Assembly (NCBI GenBank): GCA_963818225.1
Contig: CAWFRO010000006.1
Span: 248,001-312,000 of the forward strand
Length of the DNA: 64,000 nt
DNA from: Palsa-504 sp963818225
Lineage (GTDB): Bacteria; Actinomycetota; Actinomycetes; Streptosporangiales; Streptosporangiaceae
Direction: 5' to 3'
This document shows, one piece after another, positions 1 through 8,176 of the stretch (position 1 is its first letter; the number at the start of each line of letters is the position of its first letter). Made by a program: the position numbers and the translations under genes. The notes below the pieces were generated by a model. It saw only the letters and a program-made list of their open reading frames with translations. It was not told the origin of the DNA and searched no databases.

Positions 1-1320
1 GTCCCGGTACTTGCCGTTCCACTCCCGCCACAGCGGCGGGAACCGGCCCAGGTCATAGCTATCCATCTGGCCGACGTCCCACGGCTCGGCGACCAGTTTG
101 ACCCGCGATACCACCGGGTCCTGGGAGCACATGTCCAGGAACGCCGACACCTTGTCGAAGGCGCCGTCCTGGCGGGCCAGCGTGGGCGCCAGGTCGAACC
201 GGAATCCGTCGGCGTGCATCTCGGTGATCCAGTAACGCAGCGAGTCCATCATCAGCTGCAAGGTGATCGGGTCGCCGGCGTTGAGGGAGTTGCCGCAGCC
301 GGTGGTGTCGTAATAAACGCCGGGGTCACCGGGTTCGGTGCGGTAGTAGGCCAGGTTGTCCAGGCCGCGGAAGCACAGCGTGGGGCCGTCCGGCCCGGCT
401 TCGGCGGTGTGGTTGAAAACCACGTCGAGGATCACTTCCAGGCCGGCCTGGTGCAGCGCGTCGACCATGGCCTTGAACTCGGCGACCTGGCCGCCGGGCT
501 GCCCGGCCCGGACGGCGGCGGAGTAGCCGCTGTGCGGGGCGAAGAAGCCGATCGTGTTGTAGCCCCAGTAGTTGGTCAGGCCCTCCGCGACCAGGAAGCC
601 CTCGGGCACGTTCTGGTGCACGGGCAGCAGCTCGACGGCCGTGACGCCGAGGTCCCGCAGGTACCCGGTGGCGGCCTCGTGGCCCAGCCCGGCGTAGGTG
701 CCGCGCAGCTCCGGCGGGATGTCCGGATGGCGCATGGTGAAGCCCTTGACGTGGACCTCGTACACCACCGTGTCCATGTAGCGGTGCCAGGGCCGCCGAT
801 CGTCCCGCCAGGAGAACGCCGGGTCCACGACCAGGCTGCGGGGCACGGACCCGGCCGAGTCCAGGGTGCTCGGCCGGCCGGGGTCGGCCGCGTCCTGGCC
901 GAGCACCTCGGGCCCGAAGGAGACCGTTCCGCTGACCGCCTTGGCGTACGGGTCGAGCAGCAGCTTGGCCGGGTTGCACCGCAGGCCGCGGGCGGGGTCC
1001 CAGGGCCCGGCGACCCGGTACCCGTAGGACTGCCCCGGGCCGACTCCCGGCACGAACGCATGCCAGACATCGGCGTCGTTGTCGGCCAGCGGGATCTGGG
1101 TCTCCGCGCCCGCCGCATCGAACAGGCACAAGGTGACGCTGGCGGCCACGGTGGAGGCGAGCGCGAAATTCGTGCCCGCCAGGCCCAGCCGCTCGCCGGG
1201 CGTGGCGCCCAGCGGGAACGGCGTACCGGGCAGCGTGGCGCCCGGGCTGGCATCCGGGGCGACGCGGGCGGCCGGGATGGCCCCGGCCTCGGTGGCGGCG
1301 GTGGCTTGGTCACTGGTCAT
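1..1320 (-). CDS. glgX: Glycogen debranching enzyme GlgX, 3' end beyond left edge
   Basis: GH13 isoamylase-type enzyme that hydrolyses alpha-1,6 branches of glycogen or limit dextrins in the cytoplasm. The frame is open for all 440 codons from ATG at 1320 to the window edge. An N-terminal CBM48-like region (roughly residues 30-190) is followed by the GH13 barrel: VYEVHVKGFT, then DVVFNHTAEAG near residue 300 (conserved region I) and DGFRFDLAPTLAR near 370-380 (region II with the nucleophile Asp). The last visible residues are WREWNGKYRD, a GlgX hallmark. Its start overlaps the stop of the upstream GH63-like gene by 11 bases, so the two are probably co-transcribed and translationally coupled. 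The C-terminal part is outside the window. Confidence 0.95.
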   Translation of the reverse strand, partial: MTSDQATAATEAGAIPAARVAPDASPGATLPGTPFPLGATPGERLGLAGTNFALASTVAASVTLCLFDAAGAETQIPLADNDADVWHAFVPGVGPGQSYGYRVAGPWDPARGLRCNPAKLLLDPYAKAVSGTVSFGPEVLGQDAADPGRPSTLDSAGSVPRSLVVDPAFSWRDDRRPWHRYMDTVVYEVHVKGFTMRHPDIPPELRGTYAGLGHEAATGYLRDLGVTAVELLPVHQNVPEGFLVAEGLTNYWGYNTIGFFAPHSGYSAAVRAGQPGGQVAEFKAMVDALHQAGLEVILDVVFNHTAEAGPDGPTLCFRGLDNLAYYRTEPGDPGVYYDTTGCGNSLNAGDPITLQLMMDSLRYWITEMHADGFRFDLAPTLARQDGAFDKVSAFLDMCSQDPVVSRVKLVAEPWDVGQMDSYDLGRFPPLWREWNGKYRD

Positions 1321-4039
1321 TGCTGGGCCCTCCGGCTAGGTCGCGCAGGACGTCTCCGAACGGCCGGACCGCGCCGTGCCGGCGCAGGATCAGGTCGGCG
1401 ATCAGGCCGGTCCAGCCGGTCTGGTGGAAGGCGCCGATCGCGGCGCCGTTATCGCCGTGGAAGTACTCGCTGAAGATCAGGTTGTCCTTCCAGGCCGGAT
1501 CGTTCTGCATCCTCTCGGTCCCGCCGAAGCAGGCCCGGCGCCCGTTCTCGTCCCTGGTGAACAACGAGATCAGCCGGTCCTGCAGGTCGGCGACGATCAG
1601 GTCCAGGGTGAGCTTCTTGCCCGACCCGGTCGGGTACTCGATCTCCAGGTCATCGCCGTAGAACCGGTGGTAGCGCTCCAGCGACTCGACCACCAGGTAG
1701 TTGACCGGCATCCAGATCGGGCCGCGCCAGTTGGAGTTGCCGCCGAACATCGACGTGGTCGACTCGGCCGGCTCGTAGTCGATGGAGGACTGGTAGCCCT
1801 GGGCATCGAACTGGTAGGGATGATCGCGGTGGTAGGCCGACAGCGCGCGCAGTCCGTGCGGGGACAAGAACTCGCTCTCGTCGAACAGCTTGGCGAACAG
1901 TCGCTCCAGCTGGGCCGGGCGGGCCACCGACAGCAGCAGCCGCTGGGCGGCCCCCTCACCACGCAGCTGCGGGTGCTCGGCCAGCTTCTGCACATCCCCG
2001 ACCTCACGCTGCAGGAACCGCATGAACAGCTTGTTCATGGTCAGCGCGTTGGCCAGCATGTTGCCGTCGATGACCCCGGCGGCCAGGGCCGGGATGATCC
2101 CGACCATGGAGTGGACCTTAACCGGGACGGCGTAGCCGGACGGGGTGACCAGCCGGTCGTAGAACAGCCCGTCGCCCTCGTCCCACAGGCCCTGCTGGTC
2201 CAGGGCAGTGCGGATGCCCGCGAAATGCTCCATGAACTTCAGCACCAGATCCTGGTTTTTGCGCTGGCCGGTCCAGTTCAGGATGGCGGCCATGGTGCCC
2301 AGCGTCAGCGCGTAGGCGCCCATCCAGCCGGTGGCGTCGGACTGCTCCAGGGTGTAGCCGGCGGGCAGGTGGGAGCGGTCGATCGGGCCGATGTTGTCCA
2401 GGCCGAGGAAGCCGCCCTCGAAGACGTTGTTGCCGTTGGCGTCCTCGCGGTTGACCCACCAGGTGAAGTTGACCAGGAGCTTGTCGAAGACGCGGGACAG
2501 GAAGTCGAGGTCGCGGCCGCCGTCGATGGCGAAGACCTGCAGCGCGGCCCAGCCGTGCACCGGCGGGTTGACGTCGCCGAAGTCCCATTCGTAGGCCGGC
2601 AGCGCGCCCTGGGGGTGCTGGAACCACTCCCGGCAGATCAAGATCAGCTGGTACTTGGCGAACGCGGGGTCCAGGTGGGCCAGGGTGACCGTGTGGAAGG
2701 CCAGGTCCCACGCGGCGAACCACGGATACTCCCACTTGTCCGGCATGGAGATGATGTCGAACCCGTCGAAGTTGCGCCACTTGGAGTTCCGGCCGCTCTT
2801 GCGTACCTCGGGCGGCTTGGGCTGGGTCGGGTCCCCGTCCAGCCACCGGGCCACGTCGTAGTAAAACAGCTGCTTGCTCCACAGCATGCCCGCGGAGGCC
2901 TGCCGCAGCACCAGTGCCTCATCCGCGCTGGCGCTTCCCGGCGTGAGCTCGGTGTAGAACTCATCGGCTTCGGCCCGGCGCTCGGCCATCACCTGGTCGA
3001 AGTCCTGGCCGAGCGCGGCGGCCGGGCTGAGCGCGGCCTGGCCCGGCCCGTTACCGGCCGGCCGCAGCCGGAGCCGGAGCTCGGCGGTCTGGCCGGCCGG
3101 GACGGTGACCTGGTACCAGAACGCGCATTTGGTCCCGGTATCGGCGGGGTTGACGGTGGGCGCACCGTGGATCACGTGGTCGTTGATGCCATCCTTCGGA
3201 TAAGGCGTGACCGGGTGCGCGCCATACAGGCGGGCGTCGTTGGTCTCGTTCTCGCAGAACAGCAGCTGCGGCTCAGCGCCTCCGGGACCAGTCGCGGCGA
3301 TGAGTTCCAGGGTGCCCAGGAACGGGTGGTCAATGAGGACCGAGTGGTCACCGGAGGCCCGCAGGGTCGGCCGGGGCTCGTCGTCACCCCAGGACCACGT
3401 GTTGCGGAACCAGGCGGTGGGCAGCACGTGGATGGTTTCTGTCTCCGGCCCGGCGTTGGTGACCTCGATGGTCATCAGCAGGTCGTCCGGGCTGGCCTTG
3501 GCGTAGTGGACCTCGGTGATCCAGTACCGGTTGTCGTTGAACACGCCCGTGTCGAGCAGCTCATACTCGGGCTCGTACCGGTTCCGGTGCGCGTTGGTGT
3601 CGATCAGGTCCTGATAGGGGAACGCGGCCTGCGGGTAGTGGTACCGCCACCGGTTCCAGGCGTGGCTGGGCACCGCGTCCAGGTACCACCAGTACTCCTT
3701 GACGTCCTCGCCGTGGTTGCCCTGCGGGCCGGTCAGCCCGAAGGCGCGTTCCTTCAGGATCGGGTCCCGCCCGTTCCACAGCGCCAGGCTCAGGCACAGC
3801 CGCTGCTCGATGTCGCAGAACCCGGCCAGCCCGTCCTCCCCCCACCGGTAGGCCCGGGACCGGGCATGGTCGTGCGGCAGGTAATCCCACGCGTTGCCGT
3901 CGGCACTGTAGTCCTCCCGGACCGTGCCCCACTGCCGCTCGCTGACGTACGGCCCCCACCGGTACCACTCGGTGCCCGGCTGGCGCAGCCCGTCCTCCAG
4001 CCGGCCGAAGCCAGCCACCCGATCCCGTTCAGCTCCCAC
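1310..4039 (-). CDS. GH63 / MGH1-like glycoside hydrolase
   Basis: Large (909 aa) soluble glycosidase of the mannosylglycerate/glucosylglycerate hydrolase-like (MGH1, GH63-related) family. The N-terminal half begins with WYRWGPYVSERQWGTVREDY and carries YRWGEDGLAGFCD and NHGEDVKEYW. The (alpha/alpha)6 catalytic part contains the family block WEYPWFAAWDLAFH near residues 435-450. The frame is open further upstream to 4177, but GTG at 4039 has an AGGGG ribosome site six bases before it and gives the usual family length, so I prefer it. It lies directly upstream of glgX with an 11-base overlap, which implies a shared role in alpha-glucan or glucosyl-solute turnover. The exact substrate is inference. 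Confidence 0.88.
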   Translation of the reverse strand: MGAERDRVAGFGRLEDGLRQPGTEWYRWGPYVSERQWGTVREDYSADGNAWDYLPHDHARSRAYRWGEDGLAGFCDIEQRLCLSLALWNGRDPILKERAFGLTGPQGNHGEDVKEYWWYLDAVPSHAWNRWRYHYPQAAFPYQDLIDTNAHRNRYEPEYELLDTGVFNDNRYWITEVHYAKASPDDLLMTIEVTNAGPETETIHVLPTAWFRNTWSWGDDEPRPTLRASGDHSVLIDHPFLGTLELIAATGPGGAEPQLLFCENETNDARLYGAHPVTPYPKDGINDHVIHGAPTVNPADTGTKCAFWYQVTVPAGQTAELRLRLRPAGNGPGQAALSPAAALGQDFDQVMAERRAEADEFYTELTPGSASADEALVLRQASAGMLWSKQLFYYDVARWLDGDPTQPKPPEVRKSGRNSKWRNFDGFDIISMPDKWEYPWFAAWDLAFHTVTLAHLDPAFAKYQLILICREWFQHPQGALPAYEWDFGDVNPPVHGWAALQVFAIDGGRDLDFLSRVFDKLLVNFTWWVNREDANGNNVFEGGFLGLDNIGPIDRSHLPAGYTLEQSDATGWMGAYALTLGTMAAILNWTGQRKNQDLVLKFMEHFAGIRTALDQQGLWDEGDGLFYDRLVTPSGYAVPVKVHSMVGIIPALAAGVIDGNMLANALTMNKLFMRFLQREVGDVQKLAEHPQLRGEGAAQRLLLSVARPAQLERLFAKLFDESEFLSPHGLRALSAYHRDHPYQFDAQGYQSSIDYEPAESTTSMFGGNSNWRGPIWMPVNYLVVESLERYHRFYGDDLEIEYPTGSGKKLTLDLIVADLQDRLISLFTRDENGRRACFGGTERMQNDPAWKDNLIFSEYFHGDNGAAIGAFHQTGWTGLIADLILRRHGAVRPFGDVLRDLAGGPSNDQ

Positions 4040-4211
4040 TGCCGACCCCTGTCGCGTTTGATGTACCGCACTGTCGAATGTGTCGTGCCGACCCTTGCCC
4101 GACGTGACCGCGGTGCTTGCTGATATACGGCCGGCCTCCAATCCCTTTCTATGCAGTCGGCAGGCCCGGTTCATCACCCGATGCGGGTGATGATTACCGT
4201 GCCGGCCGCGT

Positions 4212-4227
4212 TCACCTTTGAAGGTGA
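4212..4227. promoter_or_regulatory. Perfect palindrome between divergent genes
   Basis: TCACCTT-TG-AAGGTGA is a 7+2+7 inverted repeat in the 272-base gap between the GH63-like gene (minus strand, start 4039) and the antiporter remnant (plus strand, start 4312). Location and symmetry fit a transcription-factor operator. No regulator gene is adjacent, so the binding protein is unknown. Confidence 0.45.
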
Positions 4228-4311
4228 CAAATGACCCGAGATGGAGAATGCAAAACCGGTAAATGAACGGTTGGCAAACTAACTACGGGCGCTGCGGTAT
4301 CGGAGGCTGGC

Positions 4312-4812
4312 TTGACGACCAACCAGATCCTGACCGGGGTTGGCCTGATCTTCGCTCTCGCCGTCGGATCCCAGGTCCTCGCCAGCCGCCTGCGCATCAC
4401 GGCCGTGCTCCTGCTCACGGACGAGGACGACTTCAACGCGCTCGCCTCAGTGCTGCTGGCCGACACCGTCGGGGAGCGCGTGTACCGGCTCGCGCCCCCG
4501 CAGCGGAGCCATGGCGTGGTCGCTCCCTACACATCCGGGGAAATCCTGTTCGCCGATAACATGACCAGGCCGGCCGTCAGCGAGCGTTACACCGGCGGCG
4601 CGCGCATCCTCACGCACGGCGCCGGCGGGTCGCGGCCCGCCGGCGCGGACCTCCTGTCTGTGCTGCGCGCGGACGGCCAGCTCGCGGCCGTCACCCAGAC
4701 CGGCACCCCGACGCCGCAGCCGGGTGACACCTTGGTGTCCCTGGGCCCCGCGCTCGCAGCGCCGTCAGCGGATCCCGGTCGAAGTGAGCGGCCTGAGGTA
4801 GAGCGACGATGA
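4312..4812 (+). pseudogene. Internally deleted cation/H+ antiporter (NhaP-like) remnant
   Basis: A 166-aa frame begins at TTG 4312 with a strong GGAGG site five bases upstream. Residues 1-28 look like the first membrane helix of a K+(Na+)/H+ antiporter (QILTGVGLIFALAVGSQVLA, then SRLRI). The sequence then passes directly into what in full-length relatives is the cytosolic C-terminal regulatory tail: LLTDEDDFNALASVLLAD, RVYRLAPPQ, SHGVVAPYTSGE and an LL-x-VRADG-like stretch. The transport core, some hundreds of residues in intact homologues, is missing while the frame is kept. It could be a non-functional relic or a small membrane-anchored tail. The stop overlaps the DUF389 start (ATGA). Confidence 0.7.
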
Positions 4813-6386
4813 CCTTTCACGTGCGCCTGGTCAGCGCGCCCGACCGGACCGGGGAGCTCGTCGAGGCCCTCGCCGCCGACACCGGCGTCTCCAACCTGGT
4901 CGTGCTCCCGGGCGCTGCCCACGGGCCCGCCGGTGACGCCGTCCAGTTCGACGTGCGGCCCCGGTCCGCCAATGCCGTGTTCCGGCGTCTGCAGGCCTAC
5001 GAGCAAGACCACAGCACGGTCGCCATCGAGTACGTGGATGCCGCTCTCGGGGAAAGGGCTCCAGCCTCGGAGCATTTTCTGGTCCAGCGTGACGTCGTAC
5101 CCGTATGGGAAGTGATCGAGGCCCGGATCCGCTCGGACGCGGTCTACGCCCCCAGTTTCTACGTCCTCCTCGCCATCGCCGGGCTGATCGGCGCGGTCGG
5201 CATCCTCACCAATTCTCAGATCCTTATCGTCGGCGCCATGGTCGTGGGGCCGGAATACAACGCGATCATGGGTATTGCCCTCGGCATCGACAAGCGAACC
5301 AGGCGGCCGGTAATCCGCGGCGTCCTCGCCCTGATCGCCGGATTCTCCGCCGCCATGATCGTCACGTTGCTGTTCGCCTTGGCCATACGCTGGTCCGGGC
5401 ACACCCCCAGGCTGTACTCGCTCGGCGTGCGGCCCGTCTCCAGCCTGATCGATAACCCGAACCTGTTTTCGATTGTTGTTGCGGTCCTGGCCGGGATCGC
5501 CGGCGTCGTCTCGCTGACCGAAGCGCGAGCTGGCGCCCTGATCGGCGTGTTCATCTCGGTGACCACCATTCCGGCCGCCGCTGACGTAGGCCTGTCCGTT
5601 GGGTACGAAAGCTGGAGCGAGGCTCGGGGGGCGGCCTTGCAGCTGCTTCTCAACGTGGCCGTCCTGATCGCCATCGGCGCCCTGGGGCTGCGCGCCCAGC
5701 GGATCATCTGGGGCTCTCGCGAACGGGCGGAAGCATCGCGCAATACGCCGGGGACCGTCTTAGCCACCCGTCCCGTCGGCGATGTTCAGGCGCTGGATGA
5801 TCGAAGCCACGAGTTCCTCTGGCGTGCCATCGGCGGCCACGACGAGCGCGTTCTCCGGCGCGTGCGGCAGCTCCAGATCATCGAACTGGCTGCCCAGGAG
5901 GCCCGGGGGGAAGAAATGCCCGTGCCTGGCGGTGAGCCGGGTCGCGTCTGCGTCACGACCGACATCCAGGAACACGAGCCGCGCGGCGGGCCGCCCGTCC
6001 AGGAGCGCATCCCGGTAGGCGCGCTTGAGGGCCGAGCACGCCACGACACCGGATTCGCCCGCGGCGGCGCGCTCGTCCATCCACGCGGCGATCGCACCCA
6101 GCCAGGGCCACCGGTCGTCGTCGCTCAGCGGTATTCCCGCGGCCATCTTGGTGACGCTGGCGGCGGGGTGAAAGTAATCGCCGTCAGCGAAGGCCCAGCC
6201 CAGCCGGCCTGCCAGCAATGCGCCCACCGTCGACTTGCCGCTGCCCGACACCCCGGCCATCACGACGATCATCTGGTCACCGCTGATCCGCACTTACCGT
6301 CATCACGGTCCTCCCGGGGGCGGCATGTCGTGGTATCACCAGGCTCGGCCGGAGCCCCCGGCTCAGGCATCACCCCCACCGGATGA
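4809..6386 (+). CDS. DUF389 membrane protein with run-on C-terminus
   Basis: Residues 1-90 form a soluble N-terminal domain (MTFHVRLVSAPDRTGELVEA). Residues about 110-300 are the DUF389 membrane domain, with helices such as YVLLAIAGLIGAVGILTNSQ, AMVVGPEYNAIMGIALGI and VAVLAGIAGVVSLTEARAGA. Function in the family is unknown. Relatives usually end soon after the last helix, near residue 310-320 here. In this frame no stop occurs until 6386, so about 200 extra residues are read, most of them (from 5760) antisense to gluconokinase and low-complexity in character. Either the natural stop was lost through an indel near 5700-5760 or the tail is real. It overlaps the antiporter remnant by four bases (ATGA), and DUF389 genes are often near such antiporters. 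Confidence 0.75.
   Translation: MTFHVRLVSAPDRTGELVEALAADTGVSNLVVLPGAAHGPAGDAVQFDVRPRSANAVFRRLQAYEQDHSTVAIEYVDAALGERAPASEHFLVQRDVVPVWEVIEARIRSDAVYAPSFYVLLAIAGLIGAVGILTNSQILIVGAMVVGPEYNAIMGIALGIDKRTRRPVIRGVLALIAGFSAAMIVTLLFALAIRWSGHTPRLYSLGVRPVSSLIDNPNLFSIVVAVLAGIAGVVSLTEARAGALIGVFISVTTIPAAADVGLSVGYESWSEARGAALQLLLNVAVLIAIGALGLRAQRIIWGSRERAEASRNTPGTVLATRPVGDVQALDDRSHEFLWRAIGGHDERVLRRVRQLQIIELAAQEARGEEMPVPGGEPGRVCVTTDIQEHEPRGGPPVQERIPVGALEGRARHDTGFARGGALVHPRGDRTQPGPPVVVAQRYSRGHLGDAGGGVKVIAVSEGPAQPACQQCAHRRLAAARHPGHHDDHLVTADPHLPSSRSSRGRHVVVSPGSAGAPGSGITPTG
5760..6293 (-). CDS. gntK: Gluconokinase
   Basis: Phosphorylates D-gluconate to 6-phosphogluconate using ATP, feeding the pentose-phosphate route. 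The P-loop GVSGSGKST occurs about 15 residues in, followed by the GntK signature DGDYFHP, then SDDDRWPWL, CSALKRAYRD and GHFFPPGLLGSQFDDLE. Length (170-177 aa) is normal. The frame opens at GTG 6293, but ATG at 6272 (MIVVMAGVSGSGKST) is an equally good start and closer to family N-termini. It is encoded entirely opposite the run-on tail of the DUF389 frame. Confidence 0.93.
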   Translation of the reverse strand: MRISGDQMIVVMAGVSGSGKSTVGALLAGRLGWAFADGDYFHPAASVTKMAAGIPLSDDDRWPWLGAIAAWMDERAAAGESGVVACSALKRAYRDALLDGRPAARLVFLDVGRDADATRLTARHGHFFPPGLLGSQFDDLELPHAPENALVVAADGTPEELVASIIQRLNIADGTGG

Positions 6387-6421
6387 CCCCGCGGCCGACG
6401 CGAGCGTGAATACTCGGGCGC

Positions 6422-8176
6422 ATGGGCGTCAGTGGCGGGGCGGGCCGCGGGGCGGTTGATCGCCGGCTGTTCCGCTATGCCGGGGCCGCGCGTGCCCACC
6501 TGGCTGTGACCGTCGCGCTCGGGCTGGCCGGTACCGGCCTGATCCTGGCCCAGGCTGGCCTGCTGGCCCGCGTCCTGGCCGTTGCCGCCCGCGGCGACAT
6601 GGCGGCCGTGCTGTCGGGCACGCTGGCGGCGCTGCTGGTCGTGGTGGCGGCCCGGGCGGCGGTGAGCTATGGCGGGGAGGTGGCCGCGCTGCGAGCGGCC
6701 GCGACCGTGAAATCGCAGTTGCGCCGGGCCCTCACCGTCCGCTCGCTGCAGCTGGGCCCGGTATGGCTGGGCGGTCAGCGGGCGGGCGAGATCACCACCT
6801 TGAGCACCAGGGGCCTGGACGGGCTGGATTCCTATTTCGCCCGTTACCTGCCGCAGCTCGTCCTGGCGGTGCTGGTGCCCATCGCGGTGCTGGTCAGGGT
6901 GGCGGTCGCGGACTGGGTCTCCGCGGTGGTCATCGCCGTCACGCTGCCGCTGATACCGGTGTTCGCGGTGCTGGTCGGCTGGCACACCAAAGCGCAGACC
7001 CGCCGGCAATGGCGGCTGCTGGCCACCCTCGGCGGCCACTTCCTCGACGTGGTCGAAGGCCTGCCCACACTCAAGGTGTTCGGCCGGGCCAAGGCGCAGG
7101 AAGATGTGATCGCCAAGGTCACCGAGGACTACCGGGCGGTCACCATGTCCACTCTGCGGGTGGCCTTCCTGTCCGCGCTGGTGCTGGAGCTGTCCGCCGC
7201 GGTCGCAACCGCTCTCGTCGCGGTCGAGGTCGGGCTCCGGCTGCTGTCCGGCCACCTGGGCTACGAGACGGCGCTGCTGGTACTGCTCCTGACCCCGGAG
7301 GCGTTCTTGCCCCTCCGCGCGGTCGGCGCGCAGTTCCACGCGAGCATGGAAGGCGTCGCCGCGGCCGGGCGCGTTTTCGAGATCCTGGACGCCGCGCCAC
7401 CGGGCGAGCCGCAGGCGGGGCCCGCGGCCACGGCCCCGCGCGGCGGCAGTTCCCGGGCCGATCTGCGGACGCAGTACATCAGGCTGAACAACGTCACCGC
7501 GGCTTACCCGGGCCGGCCTCACCCGGCTCTGGACGCGGTGAGCCTGACCATCGCGCCCGGGGACCGGATCGTCCTGACCGGCCCGAGCGGCGCGGGGAAG
7601 AGCACGCTGCTCGCCCTGCTGCTCCGCTTCATCGCACCGGCCGCAGGGACCATCGAGCTGGCCGGAGGCGGGGCACACGGTGACCTGGCGGCCGTAGACC
7701 TCCGGCAGTGGCGTACCCAGATCGCCTGGGTGCCGCAGCAGCCCTACCTGTTCACCGGCACCGCGGCGGACAATATCGCCCTTGGCCAGGCCGGCGCGAG
7801 CCGGGACGCCATCTGCCGGGCCGCCCGGCTGGCCGGGGCCGCCGACTTCATCGAGGAACTGCCGGCCGGATACGATACGCCGCTCGGCGAGCGCGGCCTG
7901 CGGCTGTCCGCGGGCCAGCGGCAGCGGATCGCGCTGGCCCGTGCGTTCCTGCGCGACGCGCCCCTGCTGCTCCTGGACGAGCCCGCCGCTCATCTGGATC
8001 CGGTCAGTGCCGAGGTTATCCGGGCCGCCATCGACACGGCCCTGGCCGATCGCACCGTCATCCTGGTCAGTCACCGCGGGGGCTGGGCAGGCGGAGGCGG
8101 CCGAGTCATCCGCCTGGAGAACGGGAAGCGGCTGTCGTCGGTCAGTACCTCCCGGGTGGCGGCGATGCTCCCGTGA
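6422..8176 (+). CDS. cydD: Thiol reductant ABC exporter subunit CydD
   Basis: Half of the heterodimeric CydDC exporter, which moves cysteine/glutathione-type thiols to the periplasmic side and is needed to assemble cytochrome bd oxidase. The 584-aa protein has an ABC type-1 membrane domain (residues about 20-320) and a nucleotide-binding domain with Walker A GPSGAGKST near residue 387, signature LSAGQRQR near 495, Walker B LLLLDEP near 515-521 and an H-loop SHRGG near 549. The CydD family block GLPTLKVFGRAKAQ is present. The stop codon overlaps the GTG start of cydC (GTGA), so the two are coupled. No cydA or cydB lies in the window. Confidence 0.93.
   Translation: MGVSGGAGRGAVDRRLFRYAGAARAHLAVTVALGLAGTGLILAQAGLLARVLAVAARGDMAAVLSGTLAALLVVVAARAAVSYGGEVAALRAAATVKSQLRRALTVRSLQLGPVWLGGQRAGEITTLSTRGLDGLDSYFARYLPQLVLAVLVPIAVLVRVAVADWVSAVVIAVTLPLIPVFAVLVGWHTKAQTRRQWRLLATLGGHFLDVVEGLPTLKVFGRAKAQEDVIAKVTEDYRAVTMSTLRVAFLSALVLELSAAVATALVAVEVGLRLLSGHLGYETALLVLLLTPEAFLPLRAVGAQFHASMEGVAAAGRVFEILDAAPPGEPQAGPAATAPRGGSSRADLRTQYIRLNNVTAAYPGRPHPALDAVSLTIAPGDRIVLTGPSGAGKSTLLALLLRFIAPAAGTIELAGGGAHGDLAAVDLRQWRTQIAWVPQQPYLFTGTAADNIALGQAGASRDAICRAARLAGAADFIEELPAGYDTPLGERGLRLSAGQRQRIALARAFLRDAPLLLLDEPAAHLDPVSAEVIRAAIDTALADRTVILVSHRGGWAGGGGRVIRLENGKRLSSVSTSRVAAMLP

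Noticed and set aside
1376..4123. Plus-strand frame of over 900 codons opposite the GH63-like gene
   Set aside because: GC-rich antisense shadow: repetitive Val/Gly/Gln/Arg composition and no domain, while the minus strand has clear family motifs.
6269..8074. Minus-strand 600-codon frame opposite cydD
   Set aside because: Antisense of cydD; Gln/Arg/Gly-rich without motifs, whereas cydD has all ABC motifs.
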